From NCBI GenBank assembly GCA_024699855.1, contig JAMPIQ010000002.1:124001-188000 (forward strand): 64,000 nucleotides of DNA. Reading direction: 5' to 3'. Source of the stretch: Aphelenchoides besseyi (Eukaryota; Nematoda; Chromadorea; Rhabditida; Aphelenchoididae). Made by a program: the position numbers and the translations under genes. Positions 24,631-37,200 of this stretch are shown here, one piece after another. Positions within the stretch are counted from its first letter, which is position 1; each line of letters begins with the position of its first letter. The notes below the pieces were generated by a model. The model made no database searches. It had not been told where the DNA came from and saw only the letters and a program-made list of their open reading frames with translations.

Positions 24631-25223
24631 ATGGGAAACGTTGAAAGTCGTTGTGCATTGTTAAAACTTCGCAAGAAAAACGAACACACGGATTTTCGTT
24701 TGATTGTCGAAGATCAGTCGATCATGGTGAGTCGATAGTCAAGAACAACTCAATGGTAACATTCTTTAGATCAACAAGAAGGTTCTCGCTCACGAGTCCG
24801 ATTCTTTGCTAGTTTGTTGGCCGACAATCCGACACTCGAAGAGTATTCGATGAAAGGAAAATTCGAGGCCGTCAACTGGTTGATCAACTACTTTTACTGG
24901 GGCCCCAGTGAGACGTTCAACAACGACGAACTTGCGGACAACTTCTCCAAGTACTTCGACGACTTGTATTTGTTGTCTGTTCGCTATTCGATTTATCAAC
25001 TCCACGTAAGTTTCTGAAGTTCACGGATTGTAAATCGCATTTTAAGGAGCCCTTCATAGAAAGCAATATGTCCGAGGTGGCCTTAAAGGATGTGCATGAA
25101 CGTATTGAATTGGCAGCTAAAAACGAAGATTATTTGTTGCTCAAACTTCTCTCCGGATACCTCAATCGAAACGGCGAAGAGAAGAAGCGTCTGGAGGATA
25201 AATTGGCTAAATTGGGTATCTGA
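24631..25223 (+). pseudogene. BTB/POZ-like protein, one frameshift
   Basis: ATG at 24631 follows AGCCGGGGAG. The product reads HTDFRLIVEDQSIM, a short intron, INKKVLAHES and then, one frame over, FFASLLADNPTLEEYSMKGK. This is the BTB order: strand, 'KVLAxxS.FF', helix. The C-terminal part continues through an intron near 25013-25047 to NRNGEEKKRLEDKLAKLGI and a stop at 25221-25223. The joint at about 24799 lacks one base, so it is either a true frameshift or an assembly error. BTB proteins usually bind CUL3. The identification rests on the pattern around the frameshift and is moderate. Confidence 0.5.
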
Positions 25224-28200
25224 ATTGTATCCCTGTAATTGTAAATAACAGTTGTCAGTCTCAACGGTTATACAACGTAGTCAGTGGCATAAAACAACGA
25301 AAAAAGTTCGACGGATAGGCAGAGAGGTCGTCTGAAGCATGCTCCGATGATGATAATGGTGCGTTTCTTTCTACATCATCACTTGTTACCAATTTTTTTG
25401 GTCAAGAATTCCCCAACGATCTGCCGATTATATTGCTAGCTTCTGAGATTTTGTTGTTCGTGCAATTGATGTTTGTGTGGTTTCCGAGAAGCAGATTCCG
25501 ATCAAACGATCCTTCCGTTACAAAAGTTATCAGTTCAATTCACGTTTTTCAACTAATCTGCTGGATGAGCGTGTACTTAAAATACAAAGTTGCATGGACC
25601 TGATTGCAACGTTGAGATTATACTAGTTTCTTCTTTCTTATTTCTGGCTATGTGGATGTTATGTCAATTAATTGCTGTCCAATTTTTAAACGCGTGATTA
25701 CATCGGCATGTTTTTAAGGACCAACCAACTTATTAAACTTTCTACTTAGCCGAGGATTATTTCCGACCTTCTTCTAAAACTTCTTTTCTAAGTATCTTAG
25801 TTGTTACCTTATTGAAGAAATTCGTGAATTTTAATGCACGTTCTTTGCTTAAATTCCGTTCCAATAAGTTGTTGCGGTAGTTTCTTAACTTCGCTCGTTT
25901 TTAACTCTTGTCTCACAGATTAGTTATTCGCGGGAAATTGATTCTGACGTACATCTTCGATCAATTCCATCAGCATTGATACCATTTCGAACTTTCAAAA
26001 AGCATTAAATTTATAGTCCCGACTTCGAAGCTCTCAACTGCACGGCAACTGGAAAAACTCCGAGCGATCGATCGCCGGCGCTCGAGAGCCGTCGAGTCGG
26101 AGGTTTACAACCAAAAAGATCGCAAATGGGAGTTGTAAGGGTGGTTGTAGGCGAAACTTTCTGGAATGAACAGTTCACTCACTGGTCATTCCTCTCAAGC
26201 ATGCGATTCGGATGTTTTCAGAATTCAAATCATTTCTGTTACATCTTCGAGATCAGTTTATTCAAACAAAACAAAAAAAAGCTTGTAAACGCCCAGAGAC
26301 TCTATTCTCACTCTCAATATTCAATTTTAACCTAAAAGTAACCTATCGTGTCATCGACAAAAAACTCACATTTCCATCGTGACTGTATGTTCAGTTTCAG
26401 AACGCTTCTCCATCACTGAGCTCGATTGTTATGTAGTGAATATTCACGCAGATGTCCGAAACATCCAAATGGTTCTTGTCGATTTCATATCCGAATGAAC
26501 GTTAACACTCTTCTTTGAATTTGGTGAATTGCGTTGATGAAAAGCTCAATGAATGGAAGGACGACGTTTGAGACTGGCCAACTATTCTATCCACTGACTG
26601 ATTCCGAAAGAAGACATCAAATCGCAACAATGGACTCAAACTCACTATTCAAACTTGTCCTTATTTCTCTTCTCTTGCTTTTCTTGTACACGATTTCATC
26701 ACGTTTGCACAATTCGACCTGAAAACATAAACAAGATCAAACTGAAACTCAACCTCTTTCGTTCTCACTGATGAAACGATTCAACTTCGGTTCTTGTTCA
26801 GCGTTCCGTGGTCAAATCGCATAGTCACGATCGATCAAAAGTTGAACTGAAGGCTAAAAATCGAAATCAGTTTGCAGATGTGTACTCGCTTCTTGTTTTG
26901 ACCACATCAACGCTGACGCACTCCGACCAGTGTTTCGATTATTGTCTTCATCCGCTCAAGACCATCGGCAAAGGTTTCCGTGTCGGCCAACAGAATTATT
27001 TGCGATATTCACGTTGGTTTCGGTTTCTACTGATCAAAGAATCCAACTTCCGACTATTGTGTCCCTTGTGGAGTCTGTCTGAAAGAATGAATTAAAACCA
27101 TAAATGAGACCATAAACACACTGCATTGACCTCATTCCAGTGTTTTCTTCTGCACGAAAGCACTCGTCATGGAGAGCAACTGATGAGATAGTTATTGTTG
27201 TCGTGTGGACTTCCAGGTTCCATTCAACAGACCTTCAAACCAAAAAACACTTGCAGTTGCGAAATTCACCGGAACACCTGAAAACAACAGACTCAACAAT
27301 GAAAACAACTGGAACTCACATTCAAGCCGAGAGCGCGTAGACTGTGCAATGGAGACCAAAACTGAGCGACTGGAGCTTTTCTGCTGTTTTATACCCGACT
27401 GTGACGCAACAGAAATTTGCATATTTAATCTTCATACCCTCTCGTCTATTCGAGCTTTCTGCTCATCGTCTCTCTGTTTCTTGTGGTCGAAGGCAATCAG
27501 ATCGACGGAAAGACGGCAACTTCACTGGACACTACCAAATTACTCGGTGGTCAACTTAAAACACGAAATCAAATTCGAAGCAAAATGTCAACTCGAATGT
27601 CCAGCCACCGAACAGACAGCAAATAGATTACATCAAAACGTCCAACAACAAAGGTCATCATATCTTAAAAATAACAAGAAAGCAAGTACGCAGAACACAA
27701 ATGAATGAATGTTCCATAGACGATGAGTTTTCGAGATAACGTCGTGGAGAAATTCATTCAACTATCTAGCTGATGATCGGGAAAAACAACTCGAGATACG
27801 AGAACGCAAACATCAATCTAACGACTGGATAGCAAAGAAAATCAGGAGCAGACGCACGTTTTTTGCGACGTCGTTTGGCACTAAAATGCGAATTCCCCGC
27901 GGTTGGTTAGAATTTAGGGGCGCTCATCGGAAACTTTCGATGCGCCACAGGTTCCCGCTCAAAAGCGATGTGAATTGTTTGACTAGTTGCAATGGAAAAT
28001 AAGAATATTCAGATGCTGATACTTGGACAAACTCGATCACGCGACTTCCTTCGATTACAACAATAAACGGAAGAACATCAGGGTGACGATCAAGAGAAAA
28101 CCGGCGATCAAAAGAACAACCACAGACTTAGCATCTTCAGCTATTGGACACCCTATTCAAAGGTTACTCGGACTTTGATTTCCTTTACTTCATCACTTTT

Positions 28201-28270
28201 GTAACTCAACCATTAACTTGGGAGTTAATTCTGAAGTTCCATAAGCCGAGAAGTTTAAACAGAAAGATCG
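25224..28270. other. Large intergenic stretch, no supported gene
   Basis: About 3 kb without a convincing gene. Several short ORFs overlap at 26534-27708 on both strands but lack coding coherence. A TATA-like GGTATAAAAC on the minus strand lies near 27385-27394. No repeat is visible. Confidence 0.35.
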
Positions 28271-28525
28271 ATGATTAATTTCGACGAGGAAGTAGACACA
28301 AATTTGTGTTACGATCTGAATTTCCACGCGATCAGTCGGATTCCGAGAAGAAGTACTTTTTATCTAATCAGCGGACTTCCTTACAGCAGAATGGCTAACA
28401 GTTATCGTAATTTTCATTCGTCGATTACCTTCGTGAAAAGTGCCTCAGAGCTTGTCAGTTTGAATCTAAAGAACGGACATTTGGATCGCTTGTCGAGAAA
28501 CACAAGAAAGTGGAAAGATGATTGA
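28271..28525 (+). CDS. Possible small protein
   Basis: 84-codon open frame from ATG at 28271 to a stop at 28523-28525, convergent with the gene ending at 28598. It is basic, with no signal peptide and no recognised domain. Support is only the open frame and its isolated position. Confidence 0.25.
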   Translation: MINFDEEVDTNLCYDLNFHAISRIPRRSTFYLISGLPYSRMANSYRNFHSSITFVKSASELVSLNLKNGHLDRLSRNTRKWKDD

Positions 28526-28597
28526 ATCTGTTGAATAAAGCAAATGTTAAACAGTTGATATACATGTCAGATTTATTGAATAACAATATCCTACAAT

Positions 28598-29496
28598 TTA
28601 CTTGCACACAGCAAAGGTACTTGACAGAAAGACGGAGGAAGCTGATAACAAAATAACAATCGAGATTGCAACGAGAACATAGACAACATCGCCGATTTCG
28701 ATAGGCATTGCTGAAAAGAAGATGCTCGTTAGTGTTAGATAGCAATCACCTACCAGACGCTCCTGAAGCAGTGGATTTCGAAGTGGTGGTCGATAGCGGA
28801 ACAAACTCCTTTCCTTCGTCTTCTTTTGGTTCTTCAGTCTAAAGACAATTTTATGCAGTAGAAATCCTTGTACTTACTTTAACAAACACTTGGAATTTGT
28901 AGTCAACCGGAAGATTTTCAACGCGAAATTTGGACCAAACCGAACTCTCATCAAGTTCTTTGCGCACATGCTCACAGTCGACTTCTTGATCTTTGACTCC
29001 ACGAATGTAAGTCATCAGTTTTCCATCCTTGTTGATTTGAAGATCACATTCCATAGCCGACGAGCAACTCACAGTCTTATCATCTAAAGGCAAAAAATCA
29101 AAAATTAAAGAAAGACTAACCGTCTTCATTTGTCCACTTTGCGTAACTGTCATCTCCTTCCTTGCCCTCAAATTCCAACTCGCACTCGTCGTTGACAATG
29201 AGTTTGAATCTAAAGATAAATCCCTAAGCGCCAATATCTGAAGAAACTTGCTTTTGTATGTCTTCCGATCGAGTGATGACAGACAACGGTACAATATGTT
29301 CTTTCTTCCATTGCATAACCACTTCCGCCGGATCAGTGCAGTTTATGAAGTTACTGAAAAGAATTGTGAAGCGAGAACCGTGAACTTACAATCCCGGGCC
29401 ACTGAGCGTGTGTTTTCTGATGCACTCGTTGTTGCCGTACGAATCGACACCAACGAAGAGCACCAACAAGATGAGCAAACCAAAAAAACAAAACAT
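28598..29496 (-). CDS. Secreted or membrane protein, paralogue of 31371-32242
   Basis: The proposed start is ATG at 29494-29496. It is followed by a hydrophobic signal peptide (CFFGLLILLVLFVG) and then SYGNNECIRKHTLSGPG. After a short intron, NFINCTDPAEVVMQW and FKLIVNDECELEFEGKEGDD lead to an exon with SCSSAMECDLQINKDGK and SVWSKFRVENLPVDYKFQVF. The last exon contains one membrane-spanning stretch (VVYVLVAISIVILLSASSVF), suggesting a type I protein with a short tail. One exon joint near 29222-29260 is out of phase and unresolved. Conserved Cys, Trp and the order of blocks match the gene at 31371-32242. No known family is recognised. Confidence 0.6.
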
Positions 29497-29894
29497 TCCG
29501 AACACAACTGATGACTTGAGAGCAACTGGATTTCACAAACGGAAAACACACAAATGATCGGAGTTTCAATCTCCTTTTTCACTTCAACTTAAAAATGCAA
29601 ATTTGAGCTATGATTTCGACGAGGTTGCTGGTTGGTGTGTGATTAAGATGTCGAGCAGTTTGTGTTTATCTCCGCAATTATTCACGGCACAAAAACTTCA
29701 GATGCACAAATTTAAAGGCATCCTCCAATCAAAGTAAGAAACACAACTTTGACAATAAGAAATATGCTTACCAATTCTTTTGCAGCTGTTCAACTTCTTT
29801 TTACGTTTTGCATCGGTTTTGACGTGAACATCGACTGATTAGAACTTTTCTTCAAAAAGTAGCCGACTTTTCGTCATTCGCGACCATCAAAGGA

Positions 29895-30462
29895 ATGAGA
29901 AATTTCGTTTTTCTTTTGCTCAGTTTCGCATTATTAGTTGATGGTTACAGATTCAAGAGAATCATGCGAATTTCAGAAGACAATCGTTTAACCAACAATA
30001 TTTGTACGACTTCAACACCTACAAAGAGTCCATTTGGTCGTAAGTGCTTGACTATCGTTGCTTCAATTCGTTTTAGAATGTGCAGCAGAAGTTTGCGGAA
30101 ACTACACGCACAGTTGTTCTTCCAATCCGAAATGTTTGTGTCTACAAACAACCGAATACGGTAAAGGAATCTGCTCATCAGCTGATTGTAGGTTACTTTA
30201 CTGTTATATTCTTACGGTTGGTTCGTCTGTAGACTGTGACAGAAGATGCGATGATTGTCCACCTGAATACGGGTTTTGCGTAGTTAATAGTTGCTGTGGA
30301 CACCCTGTTTGCAATCGGCACAGTGATGCCGAAAGTTGTAAAGATCCTCCGACTGTCGACTCAATTCAATTGGCTAAACGAAAAGAATGCAGAAAAGATT
30401 TAGAATGTGGAAATGGAAAGTCTTGTCGACAACAATCAAGCGGAATGTTTTGTGTTGATTGA
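29895..30462 (+). CDS. Cysteine-rich secreted protein
   Basis: ATG at 29895, signal peptide FVFLLLSFALLVDGY, then small exons joined by about 35-45 bp introns (one from 30040, one from 30189). The mature part is dense in Cys, including CGNYTHSCSS, CLCLQTTEYGKGIC, CDRRCDDCPPEYGFC, NSCCGHPVC and a C-terminal CRKDLECGNGKSC. This resembles disulfide-knotted EB-module or dickkopf-like proteins of nematodes, but I cannot assign a family. It lies between two paralogous genes of another family. Confidence 0.65.
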
Positions 30463-31370
30463 GCCCTCGAATAAGTTGTGAAATAAATCAAATAGCATCC
30501 TGTTGGTTTCAAGTCGTATACATCAATTTCCGTTACTATGCAATGCTGGAGATTCTTTTTGACGATTATTACTCGAAAGTGGACAATCAAAAAATTGATT
30601 AACATCAAAATTGTCACGAATGACCGATGGTCGAAAAACACCAGCAACATGTACATAGTTCGAACTCCCCAACTCAAGCTTAAACGTAGAAGAGACAACT
30701 AAGATTCTAACACGTCCAACACGGAATCCTCGTAGCGCATTCAATGACCAATTTGATTGTATCCGTCGAGATTGGAATAAACCTTGAAACCATTCATTTT
30801 CTTTCTAAAAAGTCCAAATAAACTCATTAATTTGAACTGTTAAATTAATTATAATTCGTTTGTTAGAAAACAAAAGGAACTTGTCCTTAAATAGGAACTT
30901 AGAGATCATGATCTCATCTGCTCAGATGCTTCGTCTTCCTCGAGAAGTAAAAATTAAAATACAGTCACACAAGTTTTAGTAAAGACACACGTAATGCTCC
31001 ATTTCGCTAAGGTCAGCGTCCAGGTACACACGGTTTTAACGACCGGTTGTTCACTTCCAATTCATCATCAGTGTCTCGCCACAACCCCCAAGGATTTAAA
31101 GTACTAAAACAAGTGGACATTAATCTCAGTTCTCTTTTTCTTACCTCTTTGCCGTGTGAACATTCTGCTTTGTATACGGATACTCTCAAATTTGTCTATC
31201 AACAAAGTGTCTCGAGCATTCAACTATAAACAGTTAACAACTTAGATTAATTGGCGATTCGACTCACTACTGTTATTTTGTTAAATGGTGTTTCCGTTTG
31301 AATCTCATCTTGAATCAGAAATCTATTCATTCGTTTGTCAATTTTCTTCTACGCTATCGGTTGTGTTGGA
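30463..31370. other. Intergenic, nothing recognised
   Basis: AATAAA follows shortly after the stop at 30462 (30481-30486) and fits polyadenylation of the upstream gene. The remainder holds only short overlapping ORFs. Confidence 0.4.
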
Positions 31371-32242
31371 ATGTTTCGTCGTTTAACTTTTACGATCTTG
31401 TTGATAGATTTTGTTGCTGTTGAAGCATATGGCAACCACGAGTGCATCAAAGAGAAAAACTTCGGATCGCCGGGATAGTAAGTTCAAAATTTTTGCTGCT
31501 TCACTCTGTTGGTTTTCAGTTTTTTTGAGAATTGTACTGGCCTTGCGGAATTAGCGGTGAAGTGGAATACAAAGTACAGATTGTTGCTGAGTATTTGGGC
31601 TCTAGAATGGGACATGCGCAAGTAAAACTCTTCAACTTGCGGAGAATCAACTCTTCTTATTTTCAGTTTCGTACTCGTCGTTAATGATCAGTGCAAGTTG
31701 GATTTTGAAGGCAAAGATGGAGAACAAAGTTATGGGAAGTGGACGAACAAAAAAAGTTTGTTTTACTCTTTCGACCTCATTGTTTTCTGCAGAAAAGGTT
31801 ATCGAGTGTTTATCAATTTATAGTTGTCAACTTTATATCAGCGCCTATGGAAATTTGAAGATTTGGCATGATTCACCAGAACAAGACCTGGGCTGCGACA
31901 ATATGCTCAATTTACTCAATTCCACATGGGCATGGACTAAATTTCGCGTCGAGAAACTTCCCGCTAGCTATAATATAGACATTTCCATTTATGTAAGTAC
32001 ATATCTTTTTAAATGTATCATGTCGTCTTTAGAATTCTACATCGCACGAAGACATCTTGGAACACGTTCTACCAGAAACACTGGAGCCAAGCGCTCTTGA
32101 AAGGGAAACTGGTAAGTAATTCCTCTCTATCTCCTTATCGTTCTGCTTAGCATCCATTAACTTATCGGCAATAAAACTCCGATTTGTAAGCCAATCGACC
32201 ATTTTCTTATACACTCATCTAATGCTTTTGATCACTAGTTGA
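31371..32242 (+). CDS. Secreted protein, paralogue of 28598-29496
   Basis: ATG at 31371, signal peptide (RLTFTILLIDFVAVEA), then YGNHECIKEKNFGSPG. A 40 bp-class intron follows, and the next exon reads FFENCTGLAELAVKW. The exon from about 31666 reads FVLVVNDQCKLDFEGKDGEQ; later blocks include CLSIYSCQLYIS and WTKFRVEKLPASYNIDI. Each block aligns with the gene at 28598-29496. The last exon, after an intron from about 32112, ends in a hydrophobic tail (STIFLYTHLMLLITS), possibly a GPI signal or a short membrane anchor, with a stop at 32240-32242. Function unknown. Confidence 0.6.
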
Positions 32243-33075
32243 TTGCAATCGATTCTTGAAGTCGTGATCTAAAAGTCGTTAGTTTTGTTGTTAGCGCCAA
32301 TTTGAACACCGTTTTAAAATACCCTTTCCTGCTTTTTACATATAAAAGTATTATTTCGATTCGCAAATTCGCTTTTAGCTGAATTTTCTGATTTCTTCAT
32401 ATTGTACCACAATGTTCTTTAATTAAGTCGGGTGATAAAATTTCCGTTGTATTGGTCAACATGAAGATTTTTTAAAGACATATGTAATTGCTTACAACTT
32501 GTAATTACCGTAATTCAATCGTCATCATCCAAATCACTTTTAGGCCGTTTTAAAACACCACAGTAAAGATGGACAGATTCAAAGAAGCACGTGAAACCGG
32601 CTGCTTTAGAAAATTGAATACGAAGAACTAAGAGAGAATAGAGTCTTGAAAGAAGTTCAAACAAAAGGATTCGGAGATGAAAGAACCTCCAGTGAACGTC
32701 AAACAACAAGAATAAGAAGTGAATTTGAGTTCTTAGTTGGGAGCAACAAGAAGCTGCTTGGTGGTTATTGCAAACATAATTGCAATTGAATGCGATAGAA
32801 AAAATCAAAACCGGATATAGTACTAGTTGTGCTTATGCTTCACAATCAGTACGCAAAGATGGAATTACTGGAGAAGTAGAAATGAACACAAGTCCACGGA
32901 TTACACTTAAAACACGCGTCAATCAATCAATTAGGAATTTAAACGCATGAGAAGAATTGATTTTGTACTAAGCACACTGATGGTTAAGAGAATCTGAAAG
33001 TGAAAGCTTGATCGATTCTCGTTCGAAATGCAAAGACAACTATCCAAACAAAACTTTGATCAGAATCCAGCTTTA
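32243..33075. other. Intergenic, nothing recognised
   Basis: No gene. A minus-strand open frame of 97 codons (32515-32808) lacks recognisable content. Confidence 0.35.
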
Positions 33076-34029
33076 CAGGGTGTCCCAGCTGAAATCCTCA
33101 TTTTTACACGCTTATAACTTTTTTATGCGTGAACCGATTTTTATGAAACTTTTTCTGTTGAATAGCTTGAAGTTTGCATTTTTGTTTCATATCAAATTCG
33201 ATACAGATTTCTCGACGGAAGTCATCGATAGAAGCAAATTTCTGAAATGAGCGCTTTCTTTCACTTGCGTTCTCTCTTTCATTTTTTTCCACTCAAAATT
33301 TCGCATGGGGCTTGGTTGGCTAAAATCAAAAAGTTTATGCTTCAAATTTCAACGTGTTTTTCATCATTATCGATAACCAGTTCAATCGACGTTCATAATC
33401 CGTAATTGCACGATTCACCATAGAAAGAAGTCACACGGGGTTAAGTCCGGGCTGTAAAATAGTCGCGGATATGAGCAACAGAATTGCCTCCTCCACGACC
33501 CATCCAACGCCCCGGGAACTGTTTGATTAGGGTTTTCACGAATCAAACGGAAAACTTTAGTTACCGTCTCTGCTTTTCTAGGCCTTCTTGGAAAAAAACA
33601 GTTAAAGATAAAAGAATTGTCAAATACCTCGTGTTCTCGTTGATTTTTTCAACGTTTCCTTGCTCCAAGAACTTCTCAAGCCAAATCGGAAACCTTGCGG
33701 CCGCCGGAACAGGAGTACGAGCATTGAGTTAAAGTGACGTCGGAAAGCTCGCTGTACCGTAATCAGACTCACAGACTTTGGGCATTCAATCACACAAAAC
33801 GCTTTCTTTTTATTTAACCAACCCATTCTTGCGCAATTGACCAATTCGAATGCTCATCATTGGAAAATTTCGTCAAATTCTGCATCTTTTGGCCAAGATG
33901 CAATTTTTCTCGACGCCAAACAAAATTGCTTTGTCTTATTTATCAGCAACAAAAAACCGCATAAAAAACGGTTCAGAAATCGCTGAGAAATAAGCTTTCA
34001 AAATCTTCCGATTGTGCTGGGACACCCTG
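33076..34029 (-). mobile_element. Short mariner-type element, internally deleted
   Basis: The ends read CAGGGTGTCCCAGC (33076) and GCTGGGACACCCTG (to 34029), flanked by TA on both sides. The first about 390 bp closely match the start of the nested mariner at 55491. A minus-strand remnant near 33700-33840 reads AFCVIECPKS and VQRAFRRHF, the start of a mariner helix-turn-helix. The catalytic part is lost. It is a non-autonomous deletion derivative of the family seen at 55491-56658. Confidence 0.85.
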
Positions 34030-34243
34030 TATTTGTTAATACAAAGATGCAAGATGGCCGCAAATGTATTGAAATTTAACAGATTGCTTAAAAATTTGTT
34101 TTAGGTTGTTTGAGAAAACTTTTTCATTATTGGAAATTCTCTTCGTCGAGTTATCGGTTGTGTCAAGAAACTGGGTTCAGGTAAGTTAATGGTGTTTTTA
34201 TAAGATTTTATATGGCTCATTTTTTCAGATTTTTAAGGTTGCA

Positions 34244-37200
34244 ATGACGTCAAAAGAAGACAGAGCGGCTGAAAAACTTCTCACGAGTTTGGACGATGCA
34301 ACACTAAAGCAGAATTTTGGAAAGATAGCTATTGATGCTGGAGTATCGCAAATGAATCAAGATTCGTTAAATTTAGAGGATGAATTGCCAACTTGAGTGT
34401 GGGCTCTGAAATTTTGGCTTTCAATTCTGGGAATTTAAGCTACGAATTTAAATTGGGCTTTGGCTCTATCGATTTGAACAATAATATTGTTGATGAAAAG
34501 TCCTGAATCTGTTATTAATGTTGACAACAATAAACCATTGGATAAGACTGCTAATCATTGATTTGACACGAACAATCAATACTCTCCTATCGAAGTTGAA
34601 GAAGCAATAAGCAATGAAGAAGACTTAAACAGAATTAGGATTGAGCAACTCACAGAACAAGATCTTGAATGTTTGACAAAGTTCAGTGGTAGAGAGAGTT
34701 GGTTACATAACGACATCATCATGCGTTATTGATCACCAGAAAGACTCGCGGCTTCGCCGCTCGCTTTCTTTACTTGTGTTTTGTGTGGGTTAAACTTGCG
34801 GCTTTGTCGCTTGCTTACTTGTAAACAATAACAAAAAATTCAACAATTAACTGGTGAAATGCACTGAAATCAAGAAATCAGAAACTTGACATTACATCGA
34901 TCGTATCCCTGCGAATAGCTGTTTTGGATACATGTATTAAATACCGTTGTAACGCTTTTTAATTGCGCTTTCTAGAATGCTAATATACATATTAGAGAAA
35001 CATCTTAACAACCAAAAATATGTGGACCCGCATTTGGAGCAAAAATGAACAGAAAATTTCTACCAAAGTTAATAACTCCATTGTGATTATTTTATATGCT
35101 GTCATATATTGCATGTCGATGAGCCCCACTAATGCGCACAACGCTATGTTCTTTCAAGGCAATCGGCTCAACTTTCGATATGGTTTGATCAGAAAAACCG
35201 ATTTCAGTGTTAATTTCAAGTCAAAAATTTACTCAGTAAAAGTTAGTATCTTGCAAAACAAATGTCAAATATGTACTCTCCATACTCTAATCTATAAGTT
35301 GGAACACTTTGTTTTTGCTCAAAACCTCAAAAGCGTCACCCCATCACCATCATCATTGCCGATTATGTTAGGGGATCAGTTACCGAAAGTTGACGCTCGG
35401 ATCATGATTGTAGAAAGCGGCGCTTGGAGAGAATGAGCAGAATTACGAGAAAATTGGCAAACAATATTTTGCCCGAAGTTAAATTAGAATTGGAGCAAAG
35501 TCGTTTTTCTATTTTTGTTAGAGAATGTTGTAACGTAATTGCTTGTCAAACTATTTTTGGTTCCAAAGCCGAGTGGCAATTCGTACAGGCTTGTCTTGCT
35601 CCCCGACTGTTTTGGATTGTGAAATGATTATTGTTGTTTAATTTTTTGTTAATAAACTTGTTAGTAACGTATTCGAGGCGACGAGTCCCGACCACAACAG
35701 AGAAAACCATGGGATCTTAGCGGTTGTGAGCACTGAAGGAATATGTGATTTTTACGATTCTATGGGTGTCAGTCTAAGTACTGAACAACAAGAGTTCATT
35801 AAACAAATCATGAGCTAATTGCAAATCGACGATATTAATTTCAATATTGTTAATCGACAGAATTACTATCAACAAACAAATGACTGTAGTTGCGGTCCAG
35901 CTATTTGTATGTTTGCTGAGCGTTTACTTAAAGGTGAACCAATAAAATTTCGGCAAATTACAGCGAACGATTGGAGATCATCTGCATTTCGTATTCTTCG
36001 CGATGAAGTTTTGAACGTTAACTCTGATAATTCTGTTGTAAGTACACCAAACATGGGCAGTAGCAAACACAAACGGAAAGATGGCAAATTAACAATTGAA
36101 GAGACCTTAAAGAGCACACATGAACGAAATCAAACAGCTTATACAAATCTGATACAAGAAGAAGGTGAAAACAAAAACGAACAAGAAGCAAACCGGAAAA
36201 AGTCGCAAAGATCTGATATAGGTAAACGCAAAATCAAATATGACATCAAAAATCGACAACGAAACAAAAAACGGTCTGTTGAAAAGGAAAACTATAAGCA
36301 ACTTTGCACTGCGCGTTCTGTCATTGAGAATGAGGACAATACTTTATATTACGATTGTGGTGATTTGTCTTTGGAATGCAAACATTATAATGCAAAGCTT
36401 TTCAAAGGAGAACACGTTGTGAATACCCAAAAAGAAAGTTTGAGTAAATGTTGTTCGTTTGGAAAGATCGAATTGGAGAACGCATTCGATGATTATCCAG
36501 TTGAGTTGTATGATCTGTTGGCAAAGCCGCAATCGAAAAAGAAAAAGTGTAGTGTTGCGAAAACTGACAGTAAACTGTTTCACGAGAAGCCGCAAAACTA
36601 CAACAATTCTTTTGCATTTGCATCAATGAAAGCTCGGAGGTTGGATCAAAGCACATTGCCATTTGCTTATCGAATTCAAGGACAAATTTATCATACTGTA
36701 AATTTGGCATCACTTCCCGATTTAAACGAAAGACCATCGTATGCTCAGTTGTTCATTTTGGACACTGAAGAGTCGATACAAGAAAGGTTGAACATGAGCG
36801 CTAATAGAGGCTGCGATGAACGGGTAATGCGTAACACCGATCAAATACTTTATCAAGTGAATCTCTGCTATCACAGTTTCAAAACGATGTCTGAAGTCAA
36901 GAAAGAGGTTAATGACGAAGCTAAGCAAAAAGAAGAAGATCCTCCGAAAATTCGTTTGCTATTCGATGTAAACAATGTTGACAAGCGACCCTTTAACCTT
37001 GCAAATGTAACAAAGTCGCAGCAGTATTGTGCTTAGTTCGAACAACGAAATACCACAGCGGAAAAATTGGCCATTAGCCAACGAGAAAAAGAGTTCAAAA
37101 GCATCAAAACGTTCGAGAAACATGCTGAAAGTATGTTGTTTCCGCTTTATTTTCCTACATGAAAAGGAAGATGTGGAATTGAATTAAGGAATGAAAACAG

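Noticed and set aside
26534..27708. A gene built from overlapping ORFs on both strands
   Set aside because: Frames overlap without a consistent splice pattern or recognisable domains.
35020..35436. Conserved protein gene, since the same 134-138 residue frame occurs at 56857-57261
   Set aside because: Conservation is explained by both being copies of one dispersed repeat, and the frame has no domain or coding signature.
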